The notes under the pieces: generated by a model
What the model was told of the DNA's origin: nothing
The model's database searches: none
The model's input: the letters and a program-made list of their open reading frames with translations, nothing else
Part shown: positions 52,534 through 62,546 of the stretch, piece by piece
Position numbering within the stretch: position 1 is the stretch's first letter
How the letters are laid out: each line of letters opens with the position of its first letter
Made by a program: the position numbers and the translations under genes
DNA from: Peribolospora baueri
Taxonomy: Eukaryota > Basidiomycota > Peribolosporomycetes > Peribolosporales > Peribolosporaceae
Reading direction: 5' to 3'
Length of the DNA stretch: 64,000 nt
Assembly: GCA_029717555.1 (NCBI GenBank)
Contig: JAMDHS010000070.1
Span: 49,197-113,196, forward strand

Positions 52534-53738
52534 GGAAGTGGAGGAATGAGATGAGAAACCGCGTGGTGTCATGCTCTGTTTTGTGCTCTGCTTCGTATGT
52601 ACGTCTGGCCTCGAATCGCTATCCGAACGGTTGTACTTTACTTTTTACTCATTCTAGTTAGCCGCCGCCGGTCCGCCTTGCCTCGGTCGGGGCGGGGCGA
52701 TCGTCGGGGGAACAGGGCGAGATGGAGGAGGAATGTGCCACGTCGGCAGTCCGCATGTCACGTTCTGCAGGTGTGTATGTGGGTGGAGGAGAACGAGCGC
52801 TCTCCCTCCCTCCCGTGGACCTAGCTAGGACTGGGCCCGCTTTGCTTTGGTTTGCTTGTTTTCCACTCGACCGGTCGGGTCGGACCTGGTGATCAATCAG
52901 ATCAACAATGGGGCGGGGCGGCGGGTCCACGCACCCACGGTGGGTCCATTTGTTTATTTATTTATTCATGTTCATCGCCGTCGCTCGCCTGCCTCCTCGT
53001 CTCGTCTCGTCCGTCTCCTGCCTGCCTGCCTTCCTCGCCTGCCCGTGCTCGCCCAGCTGAGCACGGCGACGTGGCTGACCAGCTCGGCGCGCGTCGGCGC
53101 GTCGTGGGGGACAGACGGAGAGGAGGGGATCGTCGACGAGCGAGCCGTCCCACATACAGCTCTGTTCGGAGGGCGGCGGCATGTTTACTGATGTGTGTCC
53201 GTCGATAGATAGATAATCAGCTTTGCGGAAGGAGATGGTGGGCCGAGCAGAAGGAAAGGCGGCGTCGATATTCGCCGGACGTCGGCCTGCGGCGACTGCG
53301 GCGACTGCGGCGGGGCCCGTTGAGCGCGGGTGCAGTCGCCGCTAATCGACGCGTCGAAAGGGCATTTCAAATCTTTCAAATCCTAAACGACGGCCGCAGC
53401 CGACGCGCGGGGCGGAGGGAGAGCGGGGAGACGGCGTCGAAGGGGGCGGGCTGGCGGGAGTCGTGTACACCGATAGCATACGCGCGTAGTAGTAAGTATA
53501 CGCTACACGTACACTAGTAGTCTGCGCGACACTCATGGTCGGAACTCGGTCGACTCGCTCGACGCGCATCGTCGCAGCCATCTCCATCTTTCCTCCCTCC
53601 TCCATCTCCATCTCCATCTCCCTCCTCCTCCTTCTCCTTCTCGGCTTGTATTTGCTTCCTCCCCTCTCTCCTTCCCACCTACGCTCCCTCAGCATCCCAG
53701 CCGTTGATTGGCGCCTAAGATCGACCACACCCACGGCC
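52534..53738. other. Intergenic region between PDS5 and a conserved unknown gene
   Basis: About 1.2 kb between two plus-strand genes. It contains TTTATTTATTTATTC near 52952-52967 and repeated GGCGACTGC units near 53288-53312. The last 200 bp are CT-rich and likely the 5' UTR of the next gene. No ORF with recognisable features. Confidence 0.5.
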
Positions 53739-54775
53739 ATGTCCGGTGAGCTGAGCTGAGCTGAGCTGAGCGGGACCGGATCGTGACGGACGGACAGACG
53801 ACCTCGCCTGCTGGCTTTCGCTCACCTTTCTCCCTTCCCCTTCCCCTCAGCCGTCTACTCCATCTACACCTCCCCCAACCATGCCCCCATCCCGAACCAC
53901 CTTCCGACGTTGATCGTCACCCCACATGGTGTGTCCGCCGCGCGACCGCGCGAACTCGTCTCTCCTCACGCTCACGCTCACCCCACATCTTCCCTCTTTC
54001 GGCTCTTTCGTTCGTCGCCACGCTCTCAGGGCAACCCCACCACACTCTGTGAGTTCTGACATCGGGACAACAAATCTGACACGTGTTTCAGACGAGACCT
54101 GACGCTGCCCCCCTTTTCCAGTTACTCCTACATTCACACCAACTTCAACCGGGAGACCTATCTCCTCACCCCGTAAGTACGCGCGATGCCTCTCTGTCTC
54201 AGCACGTCCTCTTACGCTGTCGCTGTCGCCGCGCTGTCCTACAGCTCTCCTCAAGGCGACCTCTGCGTCGCCAAGATGATTCCCCCTCCCGGCTCGCGCA
54301 CTCCCGCCGGCGGCGGCTCCACAAAGTCCGACCCCGGCCACCCCAACGGCGGCACTCGGTCCGTCCACTGCGAGGCGTCGCGCAACCTCAAGTGGACCAT
54401 CACCAACACTGGCGTCGTCTCTCCCATCTACAAGCTCACCTTGCCCAACCCCGACTCGCCGTCCAACGAACAGCCCCTCTTCCAGATCTCCAAGCCTAAC
54501 CCCAACGCGACCTTCTGGACCATGTTCTACTTTACCTACGCAGGTCACCTCATCCCCCCCAAACGCGTCGAGTTTGGCAAAATTCAGAAGAACGCGACCG
54601 TCTCCTCCAGCGGCGGTACGGCAAGCTCCGCTGGAGGAGGCACTCGAGTGACCATCACCGGCAAGACGGAGGAGGAGAAGGCGGTATGGCAGACGCTCGG
54701 AGAGGGCAACGAGGACATGGTCGAGTGGATCGTCCTCTGCGCCGCCCTCAACCTCCTCGACGACGAAATCATCAA

Positions 54776-54809
<34 letters not shown>

Positions 54810-55316
54810 ACTAGCGGACCCGGACCCGGTCGATCCGTCCCGTCTTCTCGATCCCCGCAACCGCAGCCCCCGCGCTCGCCTATCTATGGCCCCAACGCCG
54901 GTGCACCAGGACCGGGGAGCGGCTTCCGTCCGCCTCCACCTGGCCCGGGCCTGCAGGCTCGTCCTATGCCCAACGGGTATGGTCCCCCCCCTCCAGGCGG
55001 CGGCGGCGGCGGGTACCCGATGGGCCCACCAGGAGGCCCTGCCGGGCCGCGCCCGCCGCGCTCACACCCGCATCCGCACCCGCAGTCTCCGCAGGCGCTC
55101 GGTCCCACACGCTCCTTGTCAAACAACAACGTGGGCCAGGGTTACCCCATGCCCGTGCCTCGAGGACCGGGACCGGGACCGGGGCCGCCTGGGGGGATGG
55201 GCCCGATGGCTGGGAGGTCGCCGGTGAATTATGGGGGGGCGATGCAGGGCGGTGGGGCGGGACCGCCGAGGGGGCAGGGGCCGCCGCCGGGTCAGGGCCA
55301 GGGGAGGAGGATATGA
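53739..55316 (+). CDS. Conserved fungal protein of unknown function (408 aa)
   Basis: I recognise this as a conserved fungal family but know no function for it. Five exons splice in frame: 53739-53745 (7 nt), 53851-53928, 54030-54048 (19 nt), 54122-54172 and 54245-55316. The conserved N-terminal domain (about residues 1-210) begins AVYSIYTSPNHAPIPNHLPT and includes LYSYIHTNFNRETYLLTP, SRNLKWTITNTGVVSPIYKL, FWTMFYFTYAGHLIPPKRVE and EDMVEWIVLCAALNLLDDEI. The C-terminal half is Gly/Pro/Arg-rich disorder, including a poly-Gly run from a GGC repeat. No signal peptide. The pattern of strands and a final helix suggests a compact globular domain. Confidence 0.88.
54779..54812. repeat. GGC trinucleotide repeat encoding poly-Gly
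   Basis: A pure GGC run inside the coding sequence of the 408-aa protein. It separates the conserved domain from the Gly/Pro-rich tail. Confidence 0.85.
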
Positions 55317-57045
55317 TGGGCGACAAACGAGCGCGTCCTATGTCCCTTCGTCCCAGCGCCCCTTTTTCTCTTCTCCTCTAGTTGCCTTTCCCTTTTCTCT
55401 TTTCTCTCCTTCTCGTCTCCTGCTTTCTTCTCTCCTTTGATCGAGCTAGCGAGTAGCGGATAGCGAGTAAAACGAGCAGTCAGCGTTCCTCTCCTTCCCA
55501 CCCCCCCTTCCCGATACCCGTTCCAATTCCCCGGTCGGCCGTTCCGCATCGTCTCGTCCATCCTCTTCCCTTCCCCTTTTCCTATCTTTTGGATTTTGTT
55601 GTTCGATCAGTTTTATTCCTCCCATCCATCCATCCATCCATCCGTCCGTCCGTCCGTCTGTCGGGTCGGTCGTTCGTCCGTCCGTCCGTCGTATGTTCGG
55701 TTCACTGTTTGCTTTTGCTTCAAACCAACCGCCTCCTCCTTCCCCTCCCCTTTCTTCCTCCCTCTCGATCCCCACCCGCTTGTTCCTCTCCGTCCTTTTC
55801 CGTACCCTTGCGCACATGGCGTGGCATGGGCGGGGCGTGGCGTGAGGCGCCGTGTCTGTCTGTTCCATCCATCCGTCCGTTTCATTTTCGAGTGAGTACA
55901 ACAAGTCCGATTCCCGTTTCGTTTCCGTGGCGTGCAGTCACGTAGCCCGTCCACCCGTCCGTCGTGTCTGTCTATCTGTTTCGTCTCGTCTCGTGTCTCG
56001 TCTATCTCGCCTTTTTTTTTTTTGTTTTGTTTTGTTTTTTTTTCCCCTACTGTTCGGCGCTTGTGGAGATAGGGAGATGAGACAAGGACGAGTGCGATCG
56101 ACGGATGCGTGGAGCCGGTGACGCTCGGGCTTGGCAGGACCACGTGAGCAGAATGGATGAATGAATGAATGGATGGGGCATGCACGGTCACGCGGGTGGA
56201 TATCCGGATGGTCGAGGCGTACGCACGCACGTATATGGGAACAGAAAGGGGGACGTCACACGCGCGTGCGATCAGGCGCGTGGCAGAAGTATCATTCATT
56301 ACAACTACGACGACCCCTTTTCTCGTACAAAGAACAAAGAAACGGACAAAGGAATGAAGCGAAGGTGGGGTAGATACCTAGGTCGGTCGGGTGGGCGACG
56401 AAAAAAAAAACACAAGGAAAACCACGGGACCGAACGTCCGAACCAATACAAACACAGGGCGGAAAGATAGGAAGGAAGGAAACGAAAAAAAAACCGATGG
56501 GACGATGGACGAACGACTAGAGACCGGACGGACTGGGTGGGGCATGATATCGAACGCGTGTGTGAGCACGTGTCATTAGGGCCTAGGGTAAAGGCCAAGA
56601 GCGAGCGGGAGCGTGTGTGCGCTCAAGAGCGAGCGAGCGTTTTTAAGTGTGAGCAAAACTTGGAGGAATGCGATGATGCCAACGAAAACCGAGATGAAGA
56701 CCGTGAGCTATGGAGAAGGACCGTGTGCGACGCGAGGTCGGTGGAAGGACCGGGGGAATCTTGAGAATGAGATGCGGGATGGAATGAATGGATAAGAGAA
56801 AAGGAGATGGAGTGGACGGTGAGAAGTGAAGAAAGAAAACGAGGACAGGGTTTCGAGAGGCAGGTGGGAAGATGAGCCAGTGCGTGCATCGTCGATGGCC
56901 AGCCGACCGATGGATGCGCCCGGTGGCCGAGGCGAGGCACCCTGGGCAGGAGAACTTGGAAAGGAAACGGTGAAGACGGGATGCCGGTAGAGGCGAATGC
57001 GAAAGGAGGGTAGCCGACGCGAACAGCTGTTCACCCTCCGCTCGC
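55317..57045. other. Convergent intergenic region with tetranucleotide repeats
   Basis: About 1.7 kb between two convergent stops, long for this window. It has (CATC)n/(CGTC)n at 55619-55695, T runs at about 56012-56043 and (GAAT)n near 56157-56172. Its ORFs read through these repeats and look spurious. I see no gene, but a non-coding transcript cannot be excluded. Confidence 0.5.
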
Positions 57046-60000
57046 CTACATCTCGCGCCCCGCCCTACCCCTCCCCGCCCTTTCCCCCCTCCCGTTCAAC
57101 TTTCCTTCCTCCTCCTCCCCGCGCCCTCCACCGCCATTCAAAGTTTTTGCCGAAGCCGAAGCCGAAGTCGAAGACGAAGCCAAAGCCAAAGCCGATCCGG
57201 CGAGAGTCTCCCGCGATCGCGACGCCTTTCTCGCCTCCGTAGGCGAGTCTGGAGGACTGGTCGCGACGGCAGCGAGCACGCCAGCCCGGCGAACGCCCAG
57301 ATCTCGATCTCTGACCCTGCTCCGGCCTCCGGTCGCGGTCGAGCGAGCGAGCCTGTCGGTGGGAAGGGACGCCGCGGAAGGCGAAGGAGATGCGGAGGAA
57401 TTGGGACGAGGAGGACTGGCGGCGGCATGGGAACGGGGAATGGGGCGTCTGGAAAGAGGCCTGGACCTCGTCTGCTTGCTCGACGAGCCGTCGGAAAAGA
57501 CATCCTCTGAAGACGCTCGAGGAGGCCGTGACCTGCCCCCTCTCCTCTTGCCCACGCTCCCGCGGCCTGGACCAGGGCCGCTCCCAGGCACATTCGACGC
57601 GCGCGAACCCTTGCCGCCCGCCGCGACTTTGGCATCCCGAGAAGGCCACTTGGACGTCGATGACGACGGCTGACCGCTCGCCTCGAAGCTCCGCACCAAG
57701 CTACGCGGCTCGAACTCGTCTCCATCCAGCTCGAGGTCCTTGGGCGTGCGTCCGCTGGGCGTCTGCAGCGTCAGCACGGGCGCCGCGGCGTCGCGGACGG
57801 GCGTGATGGCGCGCACAGAGGGCGAGTGTGGAGATCCATGTTGAGGCGCTGGGAGAGGTGATGCGGGCGCATTTATGCGAAAGCTGCCAGTGGGGGCTGG
57901 AGCAGTCTTCGGAGGCGAAGAAGGGACGAATCGGGCCGGTAACGCGGGCACTGGCGGCGGGGGAGATTGCTGTTGTGAGGTGCGAGAAGAAAAGGGGGAA
58001 GAAGCGGTGCGGAGGGATTCGGAAGAGCGCTCGAGAACGCCGCGGAGCGCGTCCACGCTCCTCATCCTCCGCGTCGCTCTCCTCCTTTCTTGCCTTTCGG
58101 CGTCCACCCTCGCGGACTGTCCGGCGAGACGGTGAGCGTCCGCCGATTCCATCCTTCCTCCCGTAGTCAAAGGCGTAGAGAAGCTGGACCACGTGCCAAA
58201 GCCCGTGGCATGCCCACCAAAGCCGATGGACAGGCTAGAAGGCCGGAGACATCCCTCGTTGCGTAGCGCGACAGCCGCACGGGGAGACAAAACCGCGGGG
58301 GCTATTTGGGCGTGCAGAGAGGTGCGTGGGCGGCGTGGTCGGCGTTCGTCGCATTCGGACGGAGGGGACGTGGGTGGCGAAGGGGAGGCGACGGGAGGGG
58401 CTGTGGCGGACTCGGCGGTCACCCCACCGCCGCTGACGCTGGTAGACGCGTCGACGGGACCGTTTGACCGAATCGGCCATGTCTCGTAGCCATCGCCATC
58501 GCCGTCGCCATCGCCATCGCCATCGCCATCGCCGCTCCGGCTGCGGCTCTTCCTCCGCTCGACGGCAGCTTGGTCGAGAGGAGCGAGCGTCTTGCTCCAC
58601 TCCTCGCGAGCGCGACGATGTTCCTCAGCGTCTCCTCCCGGAGAGGACACGTCGCTGGCGTCCGAGAGGGACTCGAGCAGAGAAGGGCGCTCCTTCCTCC
58701 TCGTCGAGCCCCGCACGCGTGCGCCGGCCGAGGAAGGGGCGGTGGCGGAGATGAGAGGCGAGTCGAGGGCGCTTCGAAGCTGCGGGCCCTCGGCGCGACC
58801 CTGGCCCTCGTTGCCACCGTTTGGGAGCATATACAAAGAAGGGTCTGTTAACGGGGAAGGTAAGGTCGCATTGCGGCGGTAGGCGAGCGAACCCGCCCAT
58901 ATCGGGTTTTTGGTGCTGAAGGAGGAGGAAGAGGCCCTCGACGGCGGGCCTGGCCTCGCGTTCGGTGGGAGAGGAGGACGAGGAGGCCCGGCCAAGGTAG
59001 ATGCGCGGTCGATGGGCGGCGCTGCCTTGGACGACGAACCTTGAGGAAGCGCCGCGGACATGGCCATCGGCGAGGCTGGAGACGACTCGGTGCGGCCCAG
59101 GTGAGGACGCTTGGACGCTGCGTCGAGTGGGTGGCCATGGTGGGAGGGTAGGAGGGAAGAGAGGGAGAGGGAGGAACTGACGTGGTTGGGAGAAGAGGTG
59201 GTCGAAACGGATGAGGAGCTTTCGCCGGAGGAGCCCGAGCCTGAGGCGTCCAGAGGAGGAATGTACGTCGGCGCGGCATCCAGTCCCTTCGCGGAGGGCG
59301 GATGATGGTCGACATTAGCGGCGTCGACACCCGCACTCGAGATGAGGTCCGACAAGGAGCGCAGGGAGGAGAGAGCGTCTCCGTTTCGTCCTCGGCCGGC
59401 GGTGTCCACCGACGTGTCGCGCGCAGGAGGCGACGGAGAATCCGCTGGGGCGACCTTTTGGGCCTGGCCGGGGCGCCAGAGGAGAGCGGAGACCCAGTCA
59501 GGAAAGCTCTGCTGCTTCCTGAGCGCCTTGGGTTGTCGATCTGTCGTGCGCATGCCGGCCATGTGAGCTCCTTCGTCTTCGTCGCCTGCCTCGTCCCCTT
59601 CCTCCTCCGCCGCTCCATCGCCCCGTACACCGCCATCTCCGACCTTGCCATCGGCTTTGTGGGTGGAAGAAGGCGTAAAACCGAGACTGGCGATGCGAAG
59701 GCCGAACCCACTCACGCCGCGCGGACGGGGGCCTCGGCCAAGTCGGACGGACTCTGGGGTGAAGACGCGCGTCTCCTTGTAGCCGGCTCGCTCGAGGAGG
59801 TCTTGAAGGGACTCGTAAGTCTGTGAGGCGGGACGGATGGATAGGCCAGTGGGTGGCGGCGACTGGGCGGAGAGTGGCGAGGACGGGTCGGTTGAGGCGT
59901 CGGCGTCGTCGGCGGCGGCTCGACGTGGGTGTCTAGACGAGGTCGCGCGGGCGCTGCGTCGAGCGTGGTGAGTAGGGTAGCGAGGTGTACGCTGAAGAGG

Positions 60001-60339
60001 CTCTCCCACTTCGGCGGGGGGCAAGAGAGGCGTTGGGGGAGACATGACGATGGCCGGGGAGAAGGAGGTGGAGGTGATGGGTGGAGTTAAGGACGAGGGA
60101 GAGGGTGAATTAGGAGGGCAGGTGTTGGAGACGGAGCGATGCCCCGGTCGGGTAGAAGCCGAGTTATCATGATGGTGGTGGTGGGGGGGAGTGGAAGCGG
60201 GCAATGGGCGGGAAAGGGGACGCGAGGCCTGGTGGGGCGGGATATGGTCGATCGGGGCAAACAAAAGAAGGTGAGACGAAGATGAGATCGGGGTGCGGCT
60301 CGCACGCAACCCGTCTGTCTCCCTCTGGACAAACTCCAT
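57046..60339 (-). CDS. Disordered 1097-residue protein of unknown function
   Basis: A single uninterrupted frame of 1097 codons, which is itself unusual here because other genes of this size are split. It is rich in Ser, Pro, Arg and Ala throughout. The one compact, probably conserved stretch is near residues 170-215: TYESLQDLLERAGYKETRVF followed by TPESVRLG. Another short helical block is RRMRSVDALRGVLERSSESL. No membrane segment, signal peptide or catalytic motif is visible. A tandem GDGDGDGD run (about 58495-58530) comes from a GCCATC repeat. An internal Met (VMSPPTPLLPP) before the conserved block may be the true start. Function unknown. Confidence 0.65.
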   Translation of the reverse strand: MEFVQRETDGLRASRTPISSSSHLLLFAPIDHIPPHQASRPLSRPLPASTPPHHHHHDNSASTRPGHRSVSNTCPPNSPSPSSLTPPITSTSFSPAIVMSPPTPLLPPAEVGEPLQRTPRYPTHHARRSARATSSRHPRRAAADDADASTDPSSPLSAQSPPPTGLSIRPASQTYESLQDLLERAGYKETRVFTPESVRLGRGPRPRGVSGFGLRIASLGFTPSSTHKADGKVGDGGVRGDGAAEEEGDEAGDEDEGAHMAGMRTTDRQPKALRKQQSFPDWVSALLWRPGQAQKVAPADSPSPPARDTSVDTAGRGRNGDALSSLRSLSDLISSAGVDAANVDHHPPSAKGLDAAPTYIPPLDASGSGSSGESSSSVSTTSSPNHVSSSLSLSSLLPSHHGHPLDAASKRPHLGRTESSPASPMAMSAALPQGSSSKAAPPIDRASTLAGPPRPPLPPNARPGPPSRASSSSFSTKNPIWAGSLAYRRNATLPSPLTDPSLYMLPNGGNEGQGRAEGPQLRSALDSPLISATAPSSAGARVRGSTRRKERPSLLESLSDASDVSSPGGDAEEHRRAREEWSKTLAPLDQAAVERRKSRSRSGDGDGDGDGDGDGDGYETWPIRSNGPVDASTSVSGGGVTAESATAPPVASPSPPTSPPSECDERRPRRPRTSLHAQIAPAVLSPRAAVALRNEGCLRPSSLSIGFGGHATGFGTWSSFSTPLTTGGRMESADAHRLAGQSARVDAERQERRRATRRMRSVDALRGVLERSSESLRTASSPFSSRTSQQQSPPPPVPALPARFVPSSPPKTAPAPTGSFRINAPASPLPAPQHGSPHSPSVRAITPVRDAAAPVLTLQTPSGRTPKDLELDGDEFEPRSLVRSFEASGQPSSSTSKWPSRDAKVAAGGKGSRASNVPGSGPGPGRGSVGKRRGGRSRPPRASSEDVFSDGSSSKQTRSRPLSRRPIPRSHAAASPPRPNSSASPSPSAASLPTDRLARSTATGGRSRVRDRDLGVRRAGVLAAVATSPPDSPTEARKASRSRETLAGSALALASSSTSASASAKTLNGGGGRGEEEEGKLNGRGERAGRGRAGREM

Positions 60340-60917
60340 CCAACACGCACCCGTCCAGTTCCAAGGGCCAGGGTGCCCTTGGTGGGACAGTCGCGGGCCG
60401 ACATGTCCGTCTGGCTGACCTGCAGCCTGCGTGGCCGGGGCAGAAGCGAATAAGGAGAAAAAGGGGCCGGTGGTACGAGAAAGGAAGAAGGAGGACCGGG
60501 GAAATTAGGGGTTAAGGGGGAAGTAGAGACGGGGGACTGGGGTTGATGGCGATGGCGATGGCGGTGGCGATGGCGGTGGCGGTGGTGGCGGCGGTAGTGA
60601 CGGTGGTGGTGGTGGTGGTGGTGGTGGTGGTGATAGCGACAGCGAACTTGGACGACGGTAACGAGACGAGCAGACGACCACCGCAACAAAGCGCGCGAGA
60701 GAAACGGCGACCGCGCTCAACGACGACATTACTCGATCGGTTAATATCCTTGCTTACGTTCGCGCTAATCTCCCTTCATTCTCGCCCGCCACCCAAAAAT
60801 GCACCGGGCCCTCTTCGTCGCGCTCACCGCTGCGAAAGGGAAACGGCGCTTTTTGGAGGGAACACTGTAACTACTAGTACAAGTCGAAGCAGACGAACAC
60901 GAGCAAACAGACCCTGT
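60340..60917. other. Intergenic spacer with a GGT/GGC repeat
   Basis: Between two minus-strand genes: the 3' flank of YTH1 and the promoter of the 1097-aa gene. It carries a (GGTGGC/GATGGC)n triplet repeat at about 60543-60632, including ten GGT units in a row. No gene. Confidence 0.6.
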
Positions 60918-62237
60918 TCAATACGCGAACGGGAGCCCGCCTGGACGGGCTTCCCACCCTTCCGGCCGTTCCCTTCCCCCCGGCCCTCGCTCCTTGCCGC
61001 CGCGGTTGCCCGGTCGATTCGGGTTGGGACACATGTTGGCAAAGTGACCCCGCTCCCCGCACTGTCCAGACCAGACCACACGCCAAATCGATCTGGGTCA
61101 GCGTCCGTCCGGGAAGAGGACCACGAGCACTTGACACGCCTTCGCCTCGGTCATTCGAATGCGAGGCACATCGCTCACCTTGAAACACAAAACCTCATCC
61201 AAGTTTCTTCGGAAACCTCTCCGCGGCGCCTCTTCTCCCTCCCCTCCCCCTCCCATCCCGTTCTCCCGGTCGCGGTCGCGGTCATTCTGGCGCCCGTGTC
61301 TGGCCAGCGGAGGACCTCCAGCCGCCGGGTCGATGGGTCGATGGAGCGGCAAAGGTGAATTTGAACGGGAAGGAGCCGATGGCATGCTCATCTTTGGGCT
61401 GTCCGCACGACGAGCAACACGATCGCAAGCTTCAGCGCCGGGCAAGGCAAAACAGATTCGTTCACGATCACCGATCCACTCACTGTCCCATGGTGCAGTC
61501 CGGTCCATATGGGCAGAACCCTGCCAGATAGCGAGGACAGGCTACTCGACGGATGTGCTTCTTCGGACACCGCGGGCCTGCGACGAGGAGGGCGAAATGG
61601 AGGGAAGGAGGAATGGATAGGAAGTGAGCTCATGCGACACGACCAACGCGGTTTCCCAGACCACGACTCACCATCCTTGCAGAAACCGCGGCGATAGTAG
61701 GGGCATTCCCGGATCTTGGCTCCGGGCTCGACGTGTAGATAGAGGCACTCGTCGCCGTTGCTGCAGAACCCATACTTGGCATAGAACCAGCATTCAGGCA
61801 TGCGACGAAGGTTGTACTCGTGAAGAAATTCGCAAGTGTCGCCTTTCTTGCAAAGCCCTCGCAACCAGTGCTTGCAGACCGTGCGCTGTGTCGGATCGCG
61901 AACCTGCGTTCCGGGAGGCAGGAAGTTTTGAGGCGAGGGAGATGTATGTCGCAACGGGCAGCGAATACCGTTAGGGCAGTCGCCCAGCAAAAACGGCTTG
62001 CAGATTTGCTCATCTGACTGGTCGAGAACCGGGGTCCAGATGGAAGACGCGGGCACAAGGAACGGCAAATGTCAACAACCGTCGACCGGTAGTGCGACGC
62101 CTCCTTGAGCGGGTTACGGACTCGCCTGTATCGAGCTTGAGGTTGAGCTGATTCTTGATGTGGTCCTCGAAAGCGAACACGTTTTGATGCCAATCAGGTC
62201 GATGGACGACCGGCGTCGTCGTCACCGTCTCGGCCAT
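60918..62237 (-). CDS. YTH1: CPSF30/Yth1 zinc-finger subunit of the mRNA 3'-end processing complex
   Basis: This is a subunit of the cleavage and polyadenylation factor. Its zinc fingers bind the poly(A) signal and, in yeast and humans, Fip1. Five CCCH fingers follow in order: ICKPFLLGDCPNGIRCPLRH, VCKHWLRGLCKKGDTCEFLH, ECWFYAKYGFCSNGDECLYLH, ECPYYRRGFCKDGPRCPKKH and ACPRYLAGFCPYGPDCTMGH. After a Ser/Pro/Arg linker the last exon completes a CCHC zinc knuckle, CFKCGERGHFANMC, as in animal CPSF30; S. cerevisiae Yth1 lacks it. The N-terminus (HRPDWHQNVFAFEDHIKNQL) is also family-typical. Stop at 60918-60920. Introns split fingers 4 and 5 and the knuckle. Divergent from the cyclophilin gene. Confidence 0.95.
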
Positions 62238-62546
62238 GCTCGCGAATCGTCGGGTCTGGGTGTCAGCGACAAGCGGCGATACAGACAGAGGACAACACGC
62301 CGTACGCGAAGAACGAGACGCGGATGATGAGCGGCTAGAGATGGGTCCGGATTGCAATCCAGCGGCGTCTGCCCGAGTTTGGTGTGCGTGGTCTGGTAGA
62401 AGAAAGATGCAGGCGGCCGATGACCGTCAACCTGGAGGAACGTCGGACTGCCGCAGCAACTCACGAAGGATAGTGCGTGTCGATCGAAGACGTCGTCGTG
62501 GATGGCGATCGACCGTTGATCATCGCGGCACCTCTCCTCGGCAACC
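62238..62546. promoter_or_regulatory. Divergent promoter between YTH1 and the cyclophilin gene
   Basis: A 309-bp spacer between divergent starts. No defined element was recognised. Confidence 0.5.

Noticed and set aside
55619-55695. Tetranucleotide array that could be mistaken for a CRISPR-like repeat
   Set aside because: It is a simple (CATC)/(CGTC) microsatellite without spacers, in a eukaryotic genome.
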